Assembly: GCF_030388325.1 (NCBI RefSeq)
Contig: NZ_CP103794.1
Coordinates: forward strand, 620,001-684,000
Origin: Flavobacterium johnsoniae
GTDB taxonomy: Bacteria > Bacteroidota > Bacteroidia > Flavobacteriales > Flavobacteriaceae
DNA length: 64,000 nt
Direction: 5' to 3'
The notes beneath the pieces were generated by a model, which saw only the letters and a program-made list of their open reading frames with translations, was not told where the DNA came from and did no database searches. Of this stretch, positions 16,605 through 25,935 are shown piece after piece; position 1 is the stretch's first letter; each line of letters opens with the position of its first letter. The translations under genes were made by a program, and so were the position numbers.

Positions 16605-18531
16605 TTGACATTCGTTTTCTTTTTTCCTCCTTCAAATAAATAATACATTCGGCCATTCTTCTTTCCAATGGATTGTTTGCATTTAGGCTTGGTTCTCTAT
16701 CATACATTTTTTTGAACTCGACAATTTTGGGCCACAGAATTTTAGCTTCTTCAAAATCCATTTTAACTCTTGTGGCTTCAATGGTGTCCTGAATTACTTT
16801 CAGCACTTTTGCTGTCACCGATTTCGAAAGGATTTCGAAAGCTTTTTGAAAAGGATTAATGGTATCAATTAAATCGATATGTATGTCTTCTATGTTTATG
16901 AATTTATCGGCCATCCTGATAAACCGTTGGTCACCTACTTCTTTAATTTCTCCGTTTTTTACAACTGAATCCACCACAACATGTTGACGAATTTCTTCAA
17001 TTTCATCATCAGACAATTCAGGATATTTGACCCTAATGATTTTGGGTATCAAAACTTTGTTGATTACTTCGGGATCAATATTTCCCGGCATTGCTTTCAG
17101 CATAGTGTCATCCTGCAATATTGTAGCTTTCAGGTCATTTAAATCTGATTCAACTATGTCTTTGACCCTTTTAGAGCTTGGCTCTTTAAAACCTCTTATT
17201 CTGATTTCACCAGATTTTACATCTTCGTCCTCATTATCAATTTTGGTCTTGAACTTAAAATTTGGAGCCAATACCTGTTCCATCAACAATGAAGCAGTAA
17301 TGGCTTTCAACATATTATTAGTAGCAATTTTTACATCATCTTGGATGGCTTCAGGGCTGGCAATAAGGTTGGTAAATTGAGCGTGGGTTTTATTGTTGCT
17401 ATCCCTCGTGCAACGACCAATAATCTGGATTATCTCAGTTAATGAACCTCTGTAACCCACCGTTAAAGCGTGTTCACAAAAAGGCCAGTCGAAACCTTCC
17501 TTTGCCATTCCCAATGCAATAATCAAATCCATATCATCAACTGATTTGATGTTTCGTAAGTAGTTGACTATCTTATCTCTTTCTCTTAAACTATCCTCCA
17601 CTAAATCGGCTACTTTCAATAACTTACCGTCTCCATGGCGTTTGATATGAATCACACCAGTATCGGAGTCTTGCTTAATTACGTCTCCAATGGCATCTAA
17701 AATGAAATTGACCTCGTTGTGTTTGTCTTTGGTAGATTCTCCTGAATTTACATTTGGAATATGGAGTATTGTTTTTTTATTGGTATCCAGAATTTCAAGT
17801 ATAGCTGAAGTGTATTTTCCTGTGTAAAAGTGGTATCCAATTCCCAAAGATTTTAGAAAGTTGTAACCATTTAATTGTTCGTAATAATTGTAAGTTACTT
17901 TAGTAAACTTTGCTTCGTTCTCTGGTGTTAAAATAGGTACGCTATCCCCTCTAAAATAAGAGCCTGTCATTGCCACAATATGAGCCGTAGATTTGCTCAT
18001 TATAGATTTTAATAATTCACCCAATCTATTATTCGCATCGGCAGAAACGTGGTGGAATTCATCGATTGCAAGAAGTGTATCATTGAATTTTGTTTCGTCA
18101 AATTCTTCACAAGCAAAGCGTAAAGTGGCGTGTGTACAGATTAATATTTTCTCGTCGCTATCCATAAATTTATGGAATGCTTTTACTTTACTGCTGCTTC
18201 CTTCGTCCCCTGGTGTACAAAGATTGTACTCATCGTTTAGTTCCCAATTGGCAAAAAAACCATCTCTTTTTAAATCCATTGAAGAGAATGAACTACCAAT
18301 AGAACGCTCCGGAACTGCAACAATTACTTTTTTAATTCCTTGATTTACTAGTTTATCTAATGCCAAGAACATTAAGGCACGTGATTTCCCTGATGCCGGA
18401 GGTGCTTTTAATAATAAATACTGTGCATCACGAGATTCAAAGGCACGAGTCTGCATTTCTCTCATACCCATCGGATTTGTTTTTGTACTGTTTCCCGTTT
18501 TATGATAATTTACATTTACTATATCTGGCAT
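16597..18531 (-). CDS. DEAD/DEAH-box superfamily 2 helicase of a putative restriction system
   Basis: A 644-aa SF2 ATPase. Walker A is LKAPPASGKSRALMF (43-55), motif II is AIDEFHH (DEFH at 157-160), motif III is AMTGSYFRGD (about 188), and motif VI is QIIGRCTRDSNN (about 369). The C-terminal 50 residues carry EFKKMYDREPSLNANNPLE, a small helicase-associated-like module that also appears at the start of the GIY-YIG protein. It lacks a nuclease motif of its own. It overlaps the GIY-YIG gene by 8 bases and follows the AlbA_2 gene after 177 bases. A DNA translocase role in restriction, comparable to HsdR motors, is inferred. Confidence 0.88.
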   Translation of the reverse strand: MPDIVNVNYHKTGNSTKTNPMGMREMQTRAFESRDAQYLLLKAPPASGKSRALMFLALDKLVNQGIKKVIVAVPERSIGSSFSSMDLKRDGFFANWELNDEYNLCTPGDEGSSSKVKAFHKFMDSDEKILICTHATLRFACEEFDETKFNDTLLAIDEFHHVSADANNRLGELLKSIMSKSTAHIVAMTGSYFRGDSVPILTPENEAKFTKVTYNYYEQLNGYNFLKSLGIGYHFYTGKYTSAILEILDTNKKTILHIPNVNSGESTKDKHNEVNFILDAIGDVIKQDSDTGVIHIKRHGDGKLLKVADLVEDSLRERDKIVNYLRNIKSVDDMDLIIALGMAKEGFDWPFCEHALTVGYRGSLTEIIQIIGRCTRDSNNKTHAQFTNLIASPEAIQDDVKIATNNMLKAITASLLMEQVLAPNFKFKTKIDNEDEDVKSGEIRIRGFKEPSSKRVKDIVESDLNDLKATILQDDTMLKAMPGNIDPEVINKVLIPKIIRVKYPELSDDEIEEIRQHVVVDSVVKNGEIKEVGDQRFIRMADKFINIEDIHIDLIDTINPFQKAFEILSKSVTAKVLKVIQDTIEATRVKMDFEEAKILWPKIVEFKKMYDREPSLNANNPLERRMAECIIYLKEEKRKRMSNG

Positions 18532-18708
18532 ATATTTCGTTATTGATGGTTAATTACCTCTATTATGAGCTTGATTTTTTAATAAAACGGTAGTTTATTT
18601 AATAATTTTAAACACTTTAACTACTTAACAAAAAACAAACAAACCCTTATTTAACAGCTACTTAAGAAGTTTTACTACTGCTTTATTTAATATTTTTATT
18701 TAATATTT

Positions 18709-20379
18709 TTATTTTTTATTTAATATTTTTAACACCCACTTGGACTTTATTCTACTACCAATATTCTCAATAGTATTTCCTGCCATTTCTTGAATTAAAT
18801 TATTGATATAGATTTTTCTCTGCTTTTCATTTTTATAATCTGGCAGGTTAGCAAATAGTATAGAATCAATTTCTTCACGCGTAGCAAAACCGTGGTTCTT
18901 TATATGCTGAATAACAAAACCTTTATAGACCTCTTTGTCTAATCCTTTGTTTTTAGTGTAATTAGCCTTTTGCCCTGTAAGTTCTGCAAGTGTTGCTGAT
19001 ATATAATAGTTCGGTTTTCTACCTTCAATAAGTTCTTTTTTCTTTAATAGTTTTGCAGCATCATCATTGATTGGTAAATGTTTCTGGACTTTGTCTAAAA
19101 GAATTACTTCTGTTAAACTTAAATCGTCTTTTTTCTCAATTAGCAGTTTAGAGTAATTTTCATCTATTGTATGTCCGTAAATCTCCAAAACTACATTGTT
19201 TCTGGTTGATTTTGTATAATCTGGTAATGGAAAAAATCTTTTGCGTTGCTCTACATACATCCTGTAAATACCATAACCCATTGTATCGATCATATTCAGA
19301 TTAACCATTGCATTGACTAACCAACGATTTCGATATTTTTTGGGTGTTTTTTCTCCAGTTGTATAATCTTCGGCTGTTCCTTCAAAGAAACCTCCTTCGT
19401 TAGAAAAAATCAGTTTATTAACTTGTTCGGTCAATACTATTCGTGAATTATGGCTATAATCTTGATGTGCAATACAATTATTTAAAGCTTCTAAAATTAC
19501 TTTTGTATCGTATTTATTCACTTCGGTTGAAAGCAATTGATTGTCTGGAAAAAACTTATACTTTACATTTCGTATTCTTTTTAAAATATCGTTAATGCTA
19601 ACAAATAGAGGAATATCAAAATGCTCATAAGCTTTCTCTTCGGTATCCAATTTCCAAGTGATTTGTGCCACTGATGGCGAAATACAATGTGATGCTTCGG
19701 GTTTTCCTAAAAGTATTATTGCTGTATTGGTTATTTTTCCTCCAATTGTTATTTTGGCTTTGTCAAGAAATGTTTTTGCATCCCAATCGTCTATTTTATC
19801 ATAAATGGCTGTACCAGCATTTTTTTCTTTAAACTTGTCTTTAGCTTTTACAATAGCATCAGGATCTAAATCCTCAATAGTTGCACTATCAATACAATTT
19901 GCGGACCAATCTTCCTCTGAATTGTAAATTGCTTTTACATGCTCTGGATAATTTCTTAAATCAGTTAAGCTACTATCAAATCTAATATATGGTATTTTTT
20001 TAAAGTGTGTAGGCTCTCCTTTAGCAGCAGGAATTCTAAATATTTCGACATGAGCACTATCATACTGACAAACAAAATGATTGAAACGAACTGAAGGATG
20101 TAAATATTGACGCAAATACAATTCTAGTTCTTGGTTGCCTTCTTTCTTATTTTTAAGTTTAAAAGTTGTTCCTGTAACCTGATGTGTATTATCGTCGATA
20201 CCAAAAATAAAATAACCAAAAGATTGATTGTTAATACAAGCAGCATTTGAAATGGCAGAAATATACTGTCCAATTTTGTCGTTAGTAGTTGCAGTGCCTT
20301 TTTTAAACTCTACCCATTCATTTTCTTTGGGCAAAGCTCTCAACTCATCGATTAATTCTATTAATTCGGGATTTGTCAT
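18709..20379 (-). CDS. AlbA_2 (Schlafen-like) / HATPase_c_4 domain protein with winged-helix tail
   Basis: The 556-aa protein has the divergent AAA-4/AlbA_2 plan. Residues 18-140 show ENEWVEFKKG, GQYISAISNAACIN, FGYFIFGIDD and PAAKGEPTHFKKIPYIR, the Schlafen-like nucleic-acid-binding AlbA_2 domain. Residues about 290-390 hold EALNNCIAHQDYSH and TMGYGIYRMY, as in the HATPase_c_4 domain. The remainder, from about 400, looks like tandem winged helices. Such proteins act as regulators or as defence accessory proteins. It lies 26 bases after the 276-aa gene within the methylase operon. Whether it regulates the operon or belongs to the effector complex cannot be told from sequence. Confidence 0.85.
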   Translation of the reverse strand: MTNPELIELIDELRALPKENEWVEFKKGTATTNDKIGQYISAISNAACINNQSFGYFIFGIDDNTHQVTGTTFKLKNKKEGNQELELYLRQYLHPSVRFNHFVCQYDSAHVEIFRIPAAKGEPTHFKKIPYIRFDSSLTDLRNYPEHVKAIYNSEEDWSANCIDSATIEDLDPDAIVKAKDKFKEKNAGTAIYDKIDDWDAKTFLDKAKITIGGKITNTAIILLGKPEASHCISPSVAQITWKLDTEEKAYEHFDIPLFVSINDILKRIRNVKYKFFPDNQLLSTEVNKYDTKVILEALNNCIAHQDYSHNSRIVLTEQVNKLIFSNEGGFFEGTAEDYTTGEKTPKKYRNRWLVNAMVNLNMIDTMGYGIYRMYVEQRKRFFPLPDYTKSTRNNVVLEIYGHTIDENYSKLLIEKKDDLSLTEVILLDKVQKHLPINDDAAKLLKKKELIEGRKPNYYISATLAELTGQKANYTKNKGLDKEVYKGFVIQHIKNHGFATREEIDSILFANLPDYKNEKQRKIYINNLIQEMAGNTIENIGSRIKSKWVLKILNKK

Positions 20380-20405
20380 TTTGTATTTTTATTTTTTTTT
20401 ACCTT

Positions 20406-21236
20406 TTAAGATTTTATTTTACTTATTCTTAATACAGTATGTAATGTTGCTAAATAATAATAAAAAATCCAGCTGTACCAAATCTCTTTATTGTAATTAG
20501 TTTTTTGGTCAGCATTGTGATGTCTTATGCCAAAATTATTAGCAATATTAAAAATGTCATTTTCATCTTTCTTATCCAAATGTTTTTTTATTTCAGGTCT
20601 TAAAAATTCTAGTACATCAGCCAACTCTCTAATAGCTTCTTTTCTATCATCTAATGTAGATTTTGCTTTCCTAAACTTTAGTATTGCAGAATTCATTTTA
20701 TTAGAAATATTACCGGCATCATCTGTTGGAATATCAGCTTCAAATAAATTAGTTAGACCATTATCGGACAAAATTAAGATCTCTCCGTTTTCTGAAATTT
20801 CAAATCCATCTTTATAGTCACGCAAAATAATATTCATCGTATTTCTGAAATGTTGCTTTCCGTCGAGTTTACTATAAGATTCATAATGATATCTGCCACA
20901 TCCAAATCTAGTTTCATCACAATAAATACCAATGTGCCCTTTCGAACAATGGTCGTATAAAAATTCTAAAACATCAAAAAAATCTTCTTCACTATAATTA
21001 TTAAGCGAAGTTGGTATTGGAAATAAATTTTTTTTTCGCATTTTCAGGAAAATATAATCACTAAAATGATTACTTACTTTTCCTTGTATATGATCGTTAT
21101 TACACCAAAAACCAATATATTCTTGAAAATACCCCTCTTTATTAAGAATATTATAATTGCTCAAAAAGAGATCTTTTAACATTCCGAAATCAATTTTACC
21201 ATCCCCTGTACGAACAGAGTAATATTCTCTTTCCAT
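20406..21236 (-). CDS. Unknown 276-aa defence-operon protein, possibly HEPN-like at the C-terminus
   Basis: I do not recognise the family. The N-terminal half has aromatic and Cys/His-containing segments (FWCNNDHIQG, IGIYCDETRFGCGRYHYES). The centre is helical and charged (DDRKEAIRELADVLEFLRPEI). The end has FGIRHHNADQK followed by a hydrophobic helix (WIFYYYLATLHTVLRI). An R-x-H pair before a terminal helix is reminiscent of HEPN/Abi RNases, but the match is loose. Its start codon overlaps the methylase stop (TAATG), so it is translationally coupled to the methyltransferase, and the AlbA_2 gene follows after 26 bases. A role in the same system is therefore likely. Confidence 0.75.
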   Translation of the reverse strand: MEREYYSVRTGDGKIDFGMLKDLFLSNYNILNKEGYFQEYIGFWCNNDHIQGKVSNHFSDYIFLKMRKKNLFPIPTSLNNYSEEDFFDVLEFLYDHCSKGHIGIYCDETRFGCGRYHYESYSKLDGKQHFRNTMNIILRDYKDGFEISENGEILILSDNGLTNLFEADIPTDDAGNISNKMNSAILKFRKAKSTLDDRKEAIRELADVLEFLRPEIKKHLDKKDENDIFNIANNFGIRHHNADQKTNYNKEIWYSWIFYYYLATLHTVLRISKIKS

Positions 21237-23935
21237 TAATTTTTCACTTGTTTTACTTTCTTTCTTTTCAAAAACAACATATCTTTTTCTTTTTCCTCTG
21301 CAATCATTTTTTCATACAATTTGAAAAGGTATTCCAATCTTTCTTCATCGCTTTCAAAAGGCTTGGAACGATAACAACGTTCTACCGCCAAATCATTTAA
21401 ATGATGTGCTTCTCGCAGACCTTTGGGCATTTTTTCAGGGTCGTAGAGTTGTGCCAAGGTTTTCTCGGAGTAGTTTTCCCGTTCTTCTAAAATTCTAAAA
21501 GCAGATTGTGTTAATTCTCCTTTTTGGTATTCTGAAAGTGATGGGAATGGGAAAGTATTGTAACATAAAGAATTTGAATAAGTAATATCAGTTTTTATAC
21601 CCCCTCCAACAGATTTAGCCCAGAGGAAATGTATTCTAGATGTCAAAAAACTTAAGATAGTTATTTCTGAATCATAAATTACTTGGACTGAGTGTAATGT
21701 TTGTACATTTCCAAACTTAATATCTACTGGCAAATAATTCCTTTTACTACTAGATGTTTGAGGCATCATAATAGTGTGCTCCTTTGGTTCATGTACATAT
21801 CTAAATCTATAAGGAATATTGGCAAGTGATTTTGCAACTTGACCTCCATTAGTACGGAATGAATATACTAAATCAAACCTTCTTTTAAATTCAGGTATCT
21901 TAACGGCCTCATTAAACTCGTCTTCATTTACCCATATACACCATTGAACCTCTCCTTTCATTAAACTAGAACCGCCATATAATCGTCTAATAAATTTTTC
22001 GGAATTAGGATAAGATTCGAATATTTTATTTTTTTCGTCATCGCTTAAGGTTAAAAACCCCCCATCAATTGCCTGATTACCATAGACTACTCTTGGAACT
22101 ACTCCTAAAGGTTCTGCTCTTTTCTGTACAGAAACATTTTGTTTATTTGTTAAATAAGGTGAAATATTATTTACTATTGCTTTTGTACCACCTGTAAAAA
22201 TATATTTACTTTCGTTGTTAACATTTCTTAATCCAACAATAATTACTGCAACAACCGCAGCTTTTTTGGCATTATTAGACCATTTAAAAGCTTGATATGC
22301 AAAATGAATTTCTAAATTTTTATTAAAAATATAAGGCCATAATAAATCAACTTGTTGTCCTTGGCAAATAGAATTGGTAGAAACAAATGCAAATTTTGAG
22401 TTATTCCCTTGTATGTATTTACTTCCGAGATAAAACCAACATGCTATATAATCCAAACTATTTTTCCCTGAAATATCTTTTAAAGAAATTGAAACATCGC
22501 TTTTTTGCTCATCATTTTGGTTTCTAGCACCCAAAAAAGGTGGATTCCCCAAAATGTAAGTTTCATCATTTGGTAGTTTTGGGCAAACAACTTCCCAATC
22601 TACTCTAGTAGCGTTTCCATGAACAATAGAGCTGGTTTTTTGCAAGGGTAGTGCCGGTTTTGTTCTACCAAAAGCTTTAAAAAACTCTTGATTCATTTGG
22701 TGTTCTGCCAGCCAAAGTGAAAGTATGGCGATTTCGTGAGCAAAATCGTCAATCTCAATACCATAAAAATTATTCAAGCTTATGCCTGAGTATTGGTTCG
22801 AGTACGTTTTATTTACTTTATCAATTTCCTTGAAGATAAACATTTCCAGTTTTCTCAATTCTTTGTAGGCGATAATCAGGAAGTTTCCACTACCGCAAGC
22901 CGGGTCAAATAGTTTGATGCTCCAAATCCTTTTCAATAATGCTTCGAGCTTGTTTTTGTTGCCATTGGCATTTTCAAATTCTGCATATAAATCATTCAAA
23001 AACAAAGGCTCTATTACTTTCATAATATTAGGTACACTCGTGTAGTGCTGTCCTAAACTACCACGTTGATCTACCGAAATAACCGCCTGAAACATAGAAC
23101 CAAAAATATCTGGATTTATAGATTCCCAATTTTGGTCGCCACTATCCAAAATTGCTTGTCGACTACGGCGTGTAAAAACTGGTGCTGTATATTGGTTTTC
23201 GAACAAACCGCCATTTACATAAGGAAATTTTTGAAGATATTCAGGAAGGACAATTCTCGAATTATCTGTACTGGGAATGTTCATCACTGCAAACATTTTA
23301 TCAAGATAGTCGCTTAAATCGCTACCATCTGTTTGCGTGTGGTTTTGAATGGAATGGGTAAACAAGTTCTTTTCGAAGATCCCTGTATCTTCTGCAAAAT
23401 AGCAAAATAACAAGCGGGAAAGAAATACATTCAGTCCGTGAATAAATTCGGGAGAATTATCTGGATTATCTTTTTTGATTTCGTCAAAAAGCTTTGCCAT
23501 TTTTTCAGCCGCTTTTACATCAGCCGGATTCTCATTTTGGTGTTGTGCTTTTTCCATACCTGCCCAAGGCAAAAAGAAATCAAAATGTTTTGGCAATGCA
23601 GTAAAATCGATATCTAAACTATCGTTTGTTTTCACATCAATGGCGAGCAAAGTCTTGAAATCGGTAACGATTACAAAACGCTGCTCTTGTTTGAGTGTGT
23701 TTTTTATCTCGGAAATGGCTTGATGCAAATCTTGATTAAAGACTGGTTTGAAAAACAGTTTTTTCTTCCACGATATTTCCCCTTCTATTTTTGATAAGTT
23801 AAGATTTCCTTTTTGTAATCGTGTTATGGAAGCTTTTGGTGAACCATAGGCCAATAATAACTCAAAAATAAAAGTTTCTTTATTGAAATCCAGAATCAAG
23901 TCTTGAAGATTTTGTTCTATTTGGGCAATGTTCAT
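21236..23935 (-). CDS. MmeI-like DNA adenine methyltransferase/specificity protein
   Basis: An 899-aa protein with the domain order of MmeI-type (type IIL-like) methylases. It has an N-terminal domain (1-130), a helical spacer (130-320), a gamma-class N6-adenine methyltransferase with motif I LFDPACGSGNFL (about 342) and motif IV ILGNPPFLGARN (about 460), and a target-recognition region (about 600-820) containing RRLYGGSSLMKGEVQW. The helical C-terminus ends in a Lys-rich tail. NPPF indicates adenine methylation. True MmeI enzymes carry a D-x(n)-E-x-K nuclease site in the N-terminal domain; I see none here, the closest being D92...D100-V-K102. It heads a coupled operon whose later genes could supply translocation and cleavage. 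Confidence 0.9.
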   Translation of the reverse strand: MNIAQIEQNLQDLILDFNKETFIFELLLAYGSPKASITRLQKGNLNLSKIEGEISWKKKLFFKPVFNQDLHQAISEIKNTLKQEQRFVIVTDFKTLLAIDVKTNDSLDIDFTALPKHFDFFLPWAGMEKAQHQNENPADVKAAEKMAKLFDEIKKDNPDNSPEFIHGLNVFLSRLLFCYFAEDTGIFEKNLFTHSIQNHTQTDGSDLSDYLDKMFAVMNIPSTDNSRIVLPEYLQKFPYVNGGLFENQYTAPVFTRRSRQAILDSGDQNWESINPDIFGSMFQAVISVDQRGSLGQHYTSVPNIMKVIEPLFLNDLYAEFENANGNKNKLEALLKRIWSIKLFDPACGSGNFLIIAYKELRKLEMFIFKEIDKVNKTYSNQYSGISLNNFYGIEIDDFAHEIAILSLWLAEHQMNQEFFKAFGRTKPALPLQKTSSIVHGNATRVDWEVVCPKLPNDETYILGNPPFLGARNQNDEQKSDVSISLKDISGKNSLDYIACWFYLGSKYIQGNNSKFAFVSTNSICQGQQVDLLWPYIFNKNLEIHFAYQAFKWSNNAKKAAVVAVIIVGLRNVNNESKYIFTGGTKAIVNNISPYLTNKQNVSVQKRAEPLGVVPRVVYGNQAIDGGFLTLSDDEKNKIFESYPNSEKFIRRLYGGSSLMKGEVQWCIWVNEDEFNEAVKIPEFKRRFDLVYSFRTNGGQVAKSLANIPYRFRYVHEPKEHTIMMPQTSSSKRNYLPVDIKFGNVQTLHSVQVIYDSEITILSFLTSRIHFLWAKSVGGGIKTDITYSNSLCYNTFPFPSLSEYQKGELTQSAFRILEERENYSEKTLAQLYDPEKMPKGLREAHHLNDLAVERCYRSKPFESDEERLEYLFKLYEKMIAEEKEKDMLFLKRKKVKQVKN

Positions 23936-24043
23936 AAGTAAATTATGTTACAATTTTGTGGAATGAGGTTTTGATTAAACCTGATATTTTAATTGCTAAG
24001 ATATTAAAAAATACATCAAAAGGTTGTTGCATTTTTACACAAA

Positions 24044-25300
24044 TCATCTTCTTATTGCTCTCTTTCTTTTTCTTTTTGGAAATTCATCATCAACACCTGG
24101 AACAGTTTCAAAGAGAAGAGATGATAAAATGGATGTTAATTTTTCGGTGTTAATTTTCCAATCCTCTAATGACGGTTCGGTTTGTTGCAATTGCTTCGTT
24201 GTTTTATTATCGACCTTAAATAATTCATGGAATTTTAAGTTTTGATCAATTTCACTCTCTTTGAAATCTATTCCTGATTGTTCGTGAAAAAAGTGATTCT
24301 CTTGGATAAAATTATCTTTGTTTATTATTGGTAAAACTTGAATGGCAAATTTTATCATGCGTTGTTGATACTCTTTTAAATTGTTTGGTTTAGTCATCAA
24401 AATATTGAAATGAGCATTCTTAATTTGTTTTTTTATATAATTCCTATTAATCGATTCAATTTGTATTTTTTTGTTGATTTCATGTTTGTCTTGAGGATTT
24501 CCATTTTTTAAAATATTTTGATTCTGAAATTTTTCTAGCTCCTTTCGTTTATAATTAAAATGTTCATCAAAAGTTTTTTCGTTTGAATTGATCCATTTCA
24601 CTCTATCAAACCCCACTTGATATTCGTTATTGCCAATTTTTCTATTGGATTGTTTTTCATTACAAGTAGGGCTTAGCTTTAATAGTTGAGTTTTGTCTTT
24701 TCTAGAAACAATAACATGAATATGAGATTGCAACCCTTTTTTATACTGTCCAGAAATTTCCTTTCCGTCAATAACCTCTTTATCTGTACCCTTAAATTTC
24801 CTAAAATGTTCAATTTTCCCAAAATAAACTAAATCAGCTCCCGTTTTTATCCCTTTATCTTGACGATTAAAATTCAAAGCATAGTTGTCCATCGCTTTGC
24901 GTCCATATTCTCTAATCAGATTATTAAATTGCTCTAATTCGGATGAATTTAATTCCAAAACACTTATTACTTCTCTTTTACCAGTAGCCAGAAAGGCAAT
25001 ATGACTCAACTCATTTTCGCTGAAGCTAATTGTTGGAGCAAAATATTTAGCATCATTTGCTCCTAATTTTCTTTTATTATTATCGATACAACTAATAACA
25101 TCTATCGTCCTGATATTAATCTCTGAAGCTGTAAAGAAACCTTGTTTCCTATTTTCGAGCTGAGATATTTCATTCATTGAGGAAGATTTTTTGATGATTC
25201 TATCTAATTCTTCATTTTCCTTTTCTAAGTAAATAGCCAAGTTGGCACAACTTCCTTTATTGTCAGCTCCACGTGTACTATGTGGTTTAGATATTGGCAT
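24044..25300 (-). CDS. mobB: MobB-type relaxase (DUF5712-like)
   Basis: A 418-aa protein starting MPISKPHSTRGADNKGSCANLA, the opening typical of Bacteroidota MobB/BmgA relaxases. The H-x-H metal motif occurs in LQSHIHVIVSRKD (about 190), with an upstream YFGKIEHFRKFKG segment. The C-terminus is basic and ends KRKRKRAIRR. Relaxases nick oriT and lead the strand into the recipient. Its start codon overlaps the BtgA stop by one base (TAATG), so the two are translated together. No transfer genes are present, so mobilization needs a helper element. Confidence 0.88.
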   Translation of the reverse strand: MPISKPHSTRGADNKGSCANLAIYLEKENEELDRIIKKSSSMNEISQLENRKQGFFTASEINIRTIDVISCIDNNKRKLGANDAKYFAPTISFSENELSHIAFLATGKREVISVLELNSSELEQFNNLIREYGRKAMDNYALNFNRQDKGIKTGADLVYFGKIEHFRKFKGTDKEVIDGKEISGQYKKGLQSHIHVIVSRKDKTQLLKLSPTCNEKQSNRKIGNNEYQVGFDRVKWINSNEKTFDEHFNYKRKELEKFQNQNILKNGNPQDKHEINKKIQIESINRNYIKKQIKNAHFNILMTKPNNLKEYQQRMIKFAIQVLPIINKDNFIQENHFFHEQSGIDFKESEIDQNLKFHELFKVDNKTTKQLQQTEPSLEDWKINTEKLTSILSSLLFETVPGVDDEFPKRKRKRAIRR

Positions 25301-25818
25301 TATGAAAAAAGAGATTTAATTTTTACCAAAGTGCCCGATTTGTTTTTTTCGTCTAATAGTTGACAAATAAGTAAAATTGCTTGTCTATTTTTTTGTAATT
25401 CAGACGTTACCATTTTAGTCCTTTCTTCATCATTGCGATTTATTTTGTTCAGATTCTCAAAATGAGCTTTTTTAATTTCATTTGTTCGTTCTAAATGTTG
25501 ATCTAAGATTTTATTTATCGAAATAATTAATTTAGAAATTTCTTCCATTTGAGCATTTTGATAATTAAAAACATCTTGTCTTAATGGTTTCAAAATATCT
25601 CTTTCTTGAACTTTTAAAAAAGAGACTATCCTTTTATCTAAAGCGGCAACCATTAAAGCGGGATTTTTGTTTACAGCATCTTTGGGATCGATACCTGTTT
25701 TTTTGAAATAATAAATCATTTCTTGAATAAGAGCGCCCAAATTCATTCTTAAACTTTCCGATAATTTCCCAAGTTCTGCATGAGCTTTTTCATCTATAAT
25801 AATACTTTTTTTATTCAT
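25300..25818 (-). CDS. BfmA/BtgA family mobilization protein
   Basis: About 172 aa from the ATG at 25818, giving the usual N-terminus MNKKSIIIDEKAHAELGKLS; an ATG six codons upstream at 25836 is the alternative. The N-terminal 70 residues look like a ribbon-helix-helix/oriT-binding domain (EMIYYFKKTGIDP) and the rest is a long coiled-coil-prone helix. BtgA-type accessory proteins bind oriT and help the relaxase. It is coupled to the relaxase by a 1-base overlap, and a large palindrome lies about 100 bases upstream. Confidence 0.82.
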   Translation of the reverse strand: MNKKSIIIDEKAHAELGKLSESLRMNLGALIQEMIYYFKKTGIDPKDAVNKNPALMVAALDKRIVSFLKVQERDILKPLRQDVFNYQNAQMEEISKLIISINKILDQHLERTNEIKKAHFENLNKINRNDEERTKMVTSELQKNRQAILLICQLLDEKNKSGTLVKIKSLFS

Positions 25819-25935
25819 AATTACAATTTTCAACACTGTTAATCAATTAGTTAAGCATTTAATTATATTTAAATTATAAAATCCTATAAATTTTATTCTT
25901 AAAGAAGCCTTATTTTTAAGGCTCTAGCCTCGCAG

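Noticed and set aside
15411..23935. Interpretation of the operon as BREX or DISARM
   Set aside because: No BrxA/B/C/L or PglZ and no DrmA/DrmB/DrmC homologues are recognisable; only a methylase and a helicase are shared in type.
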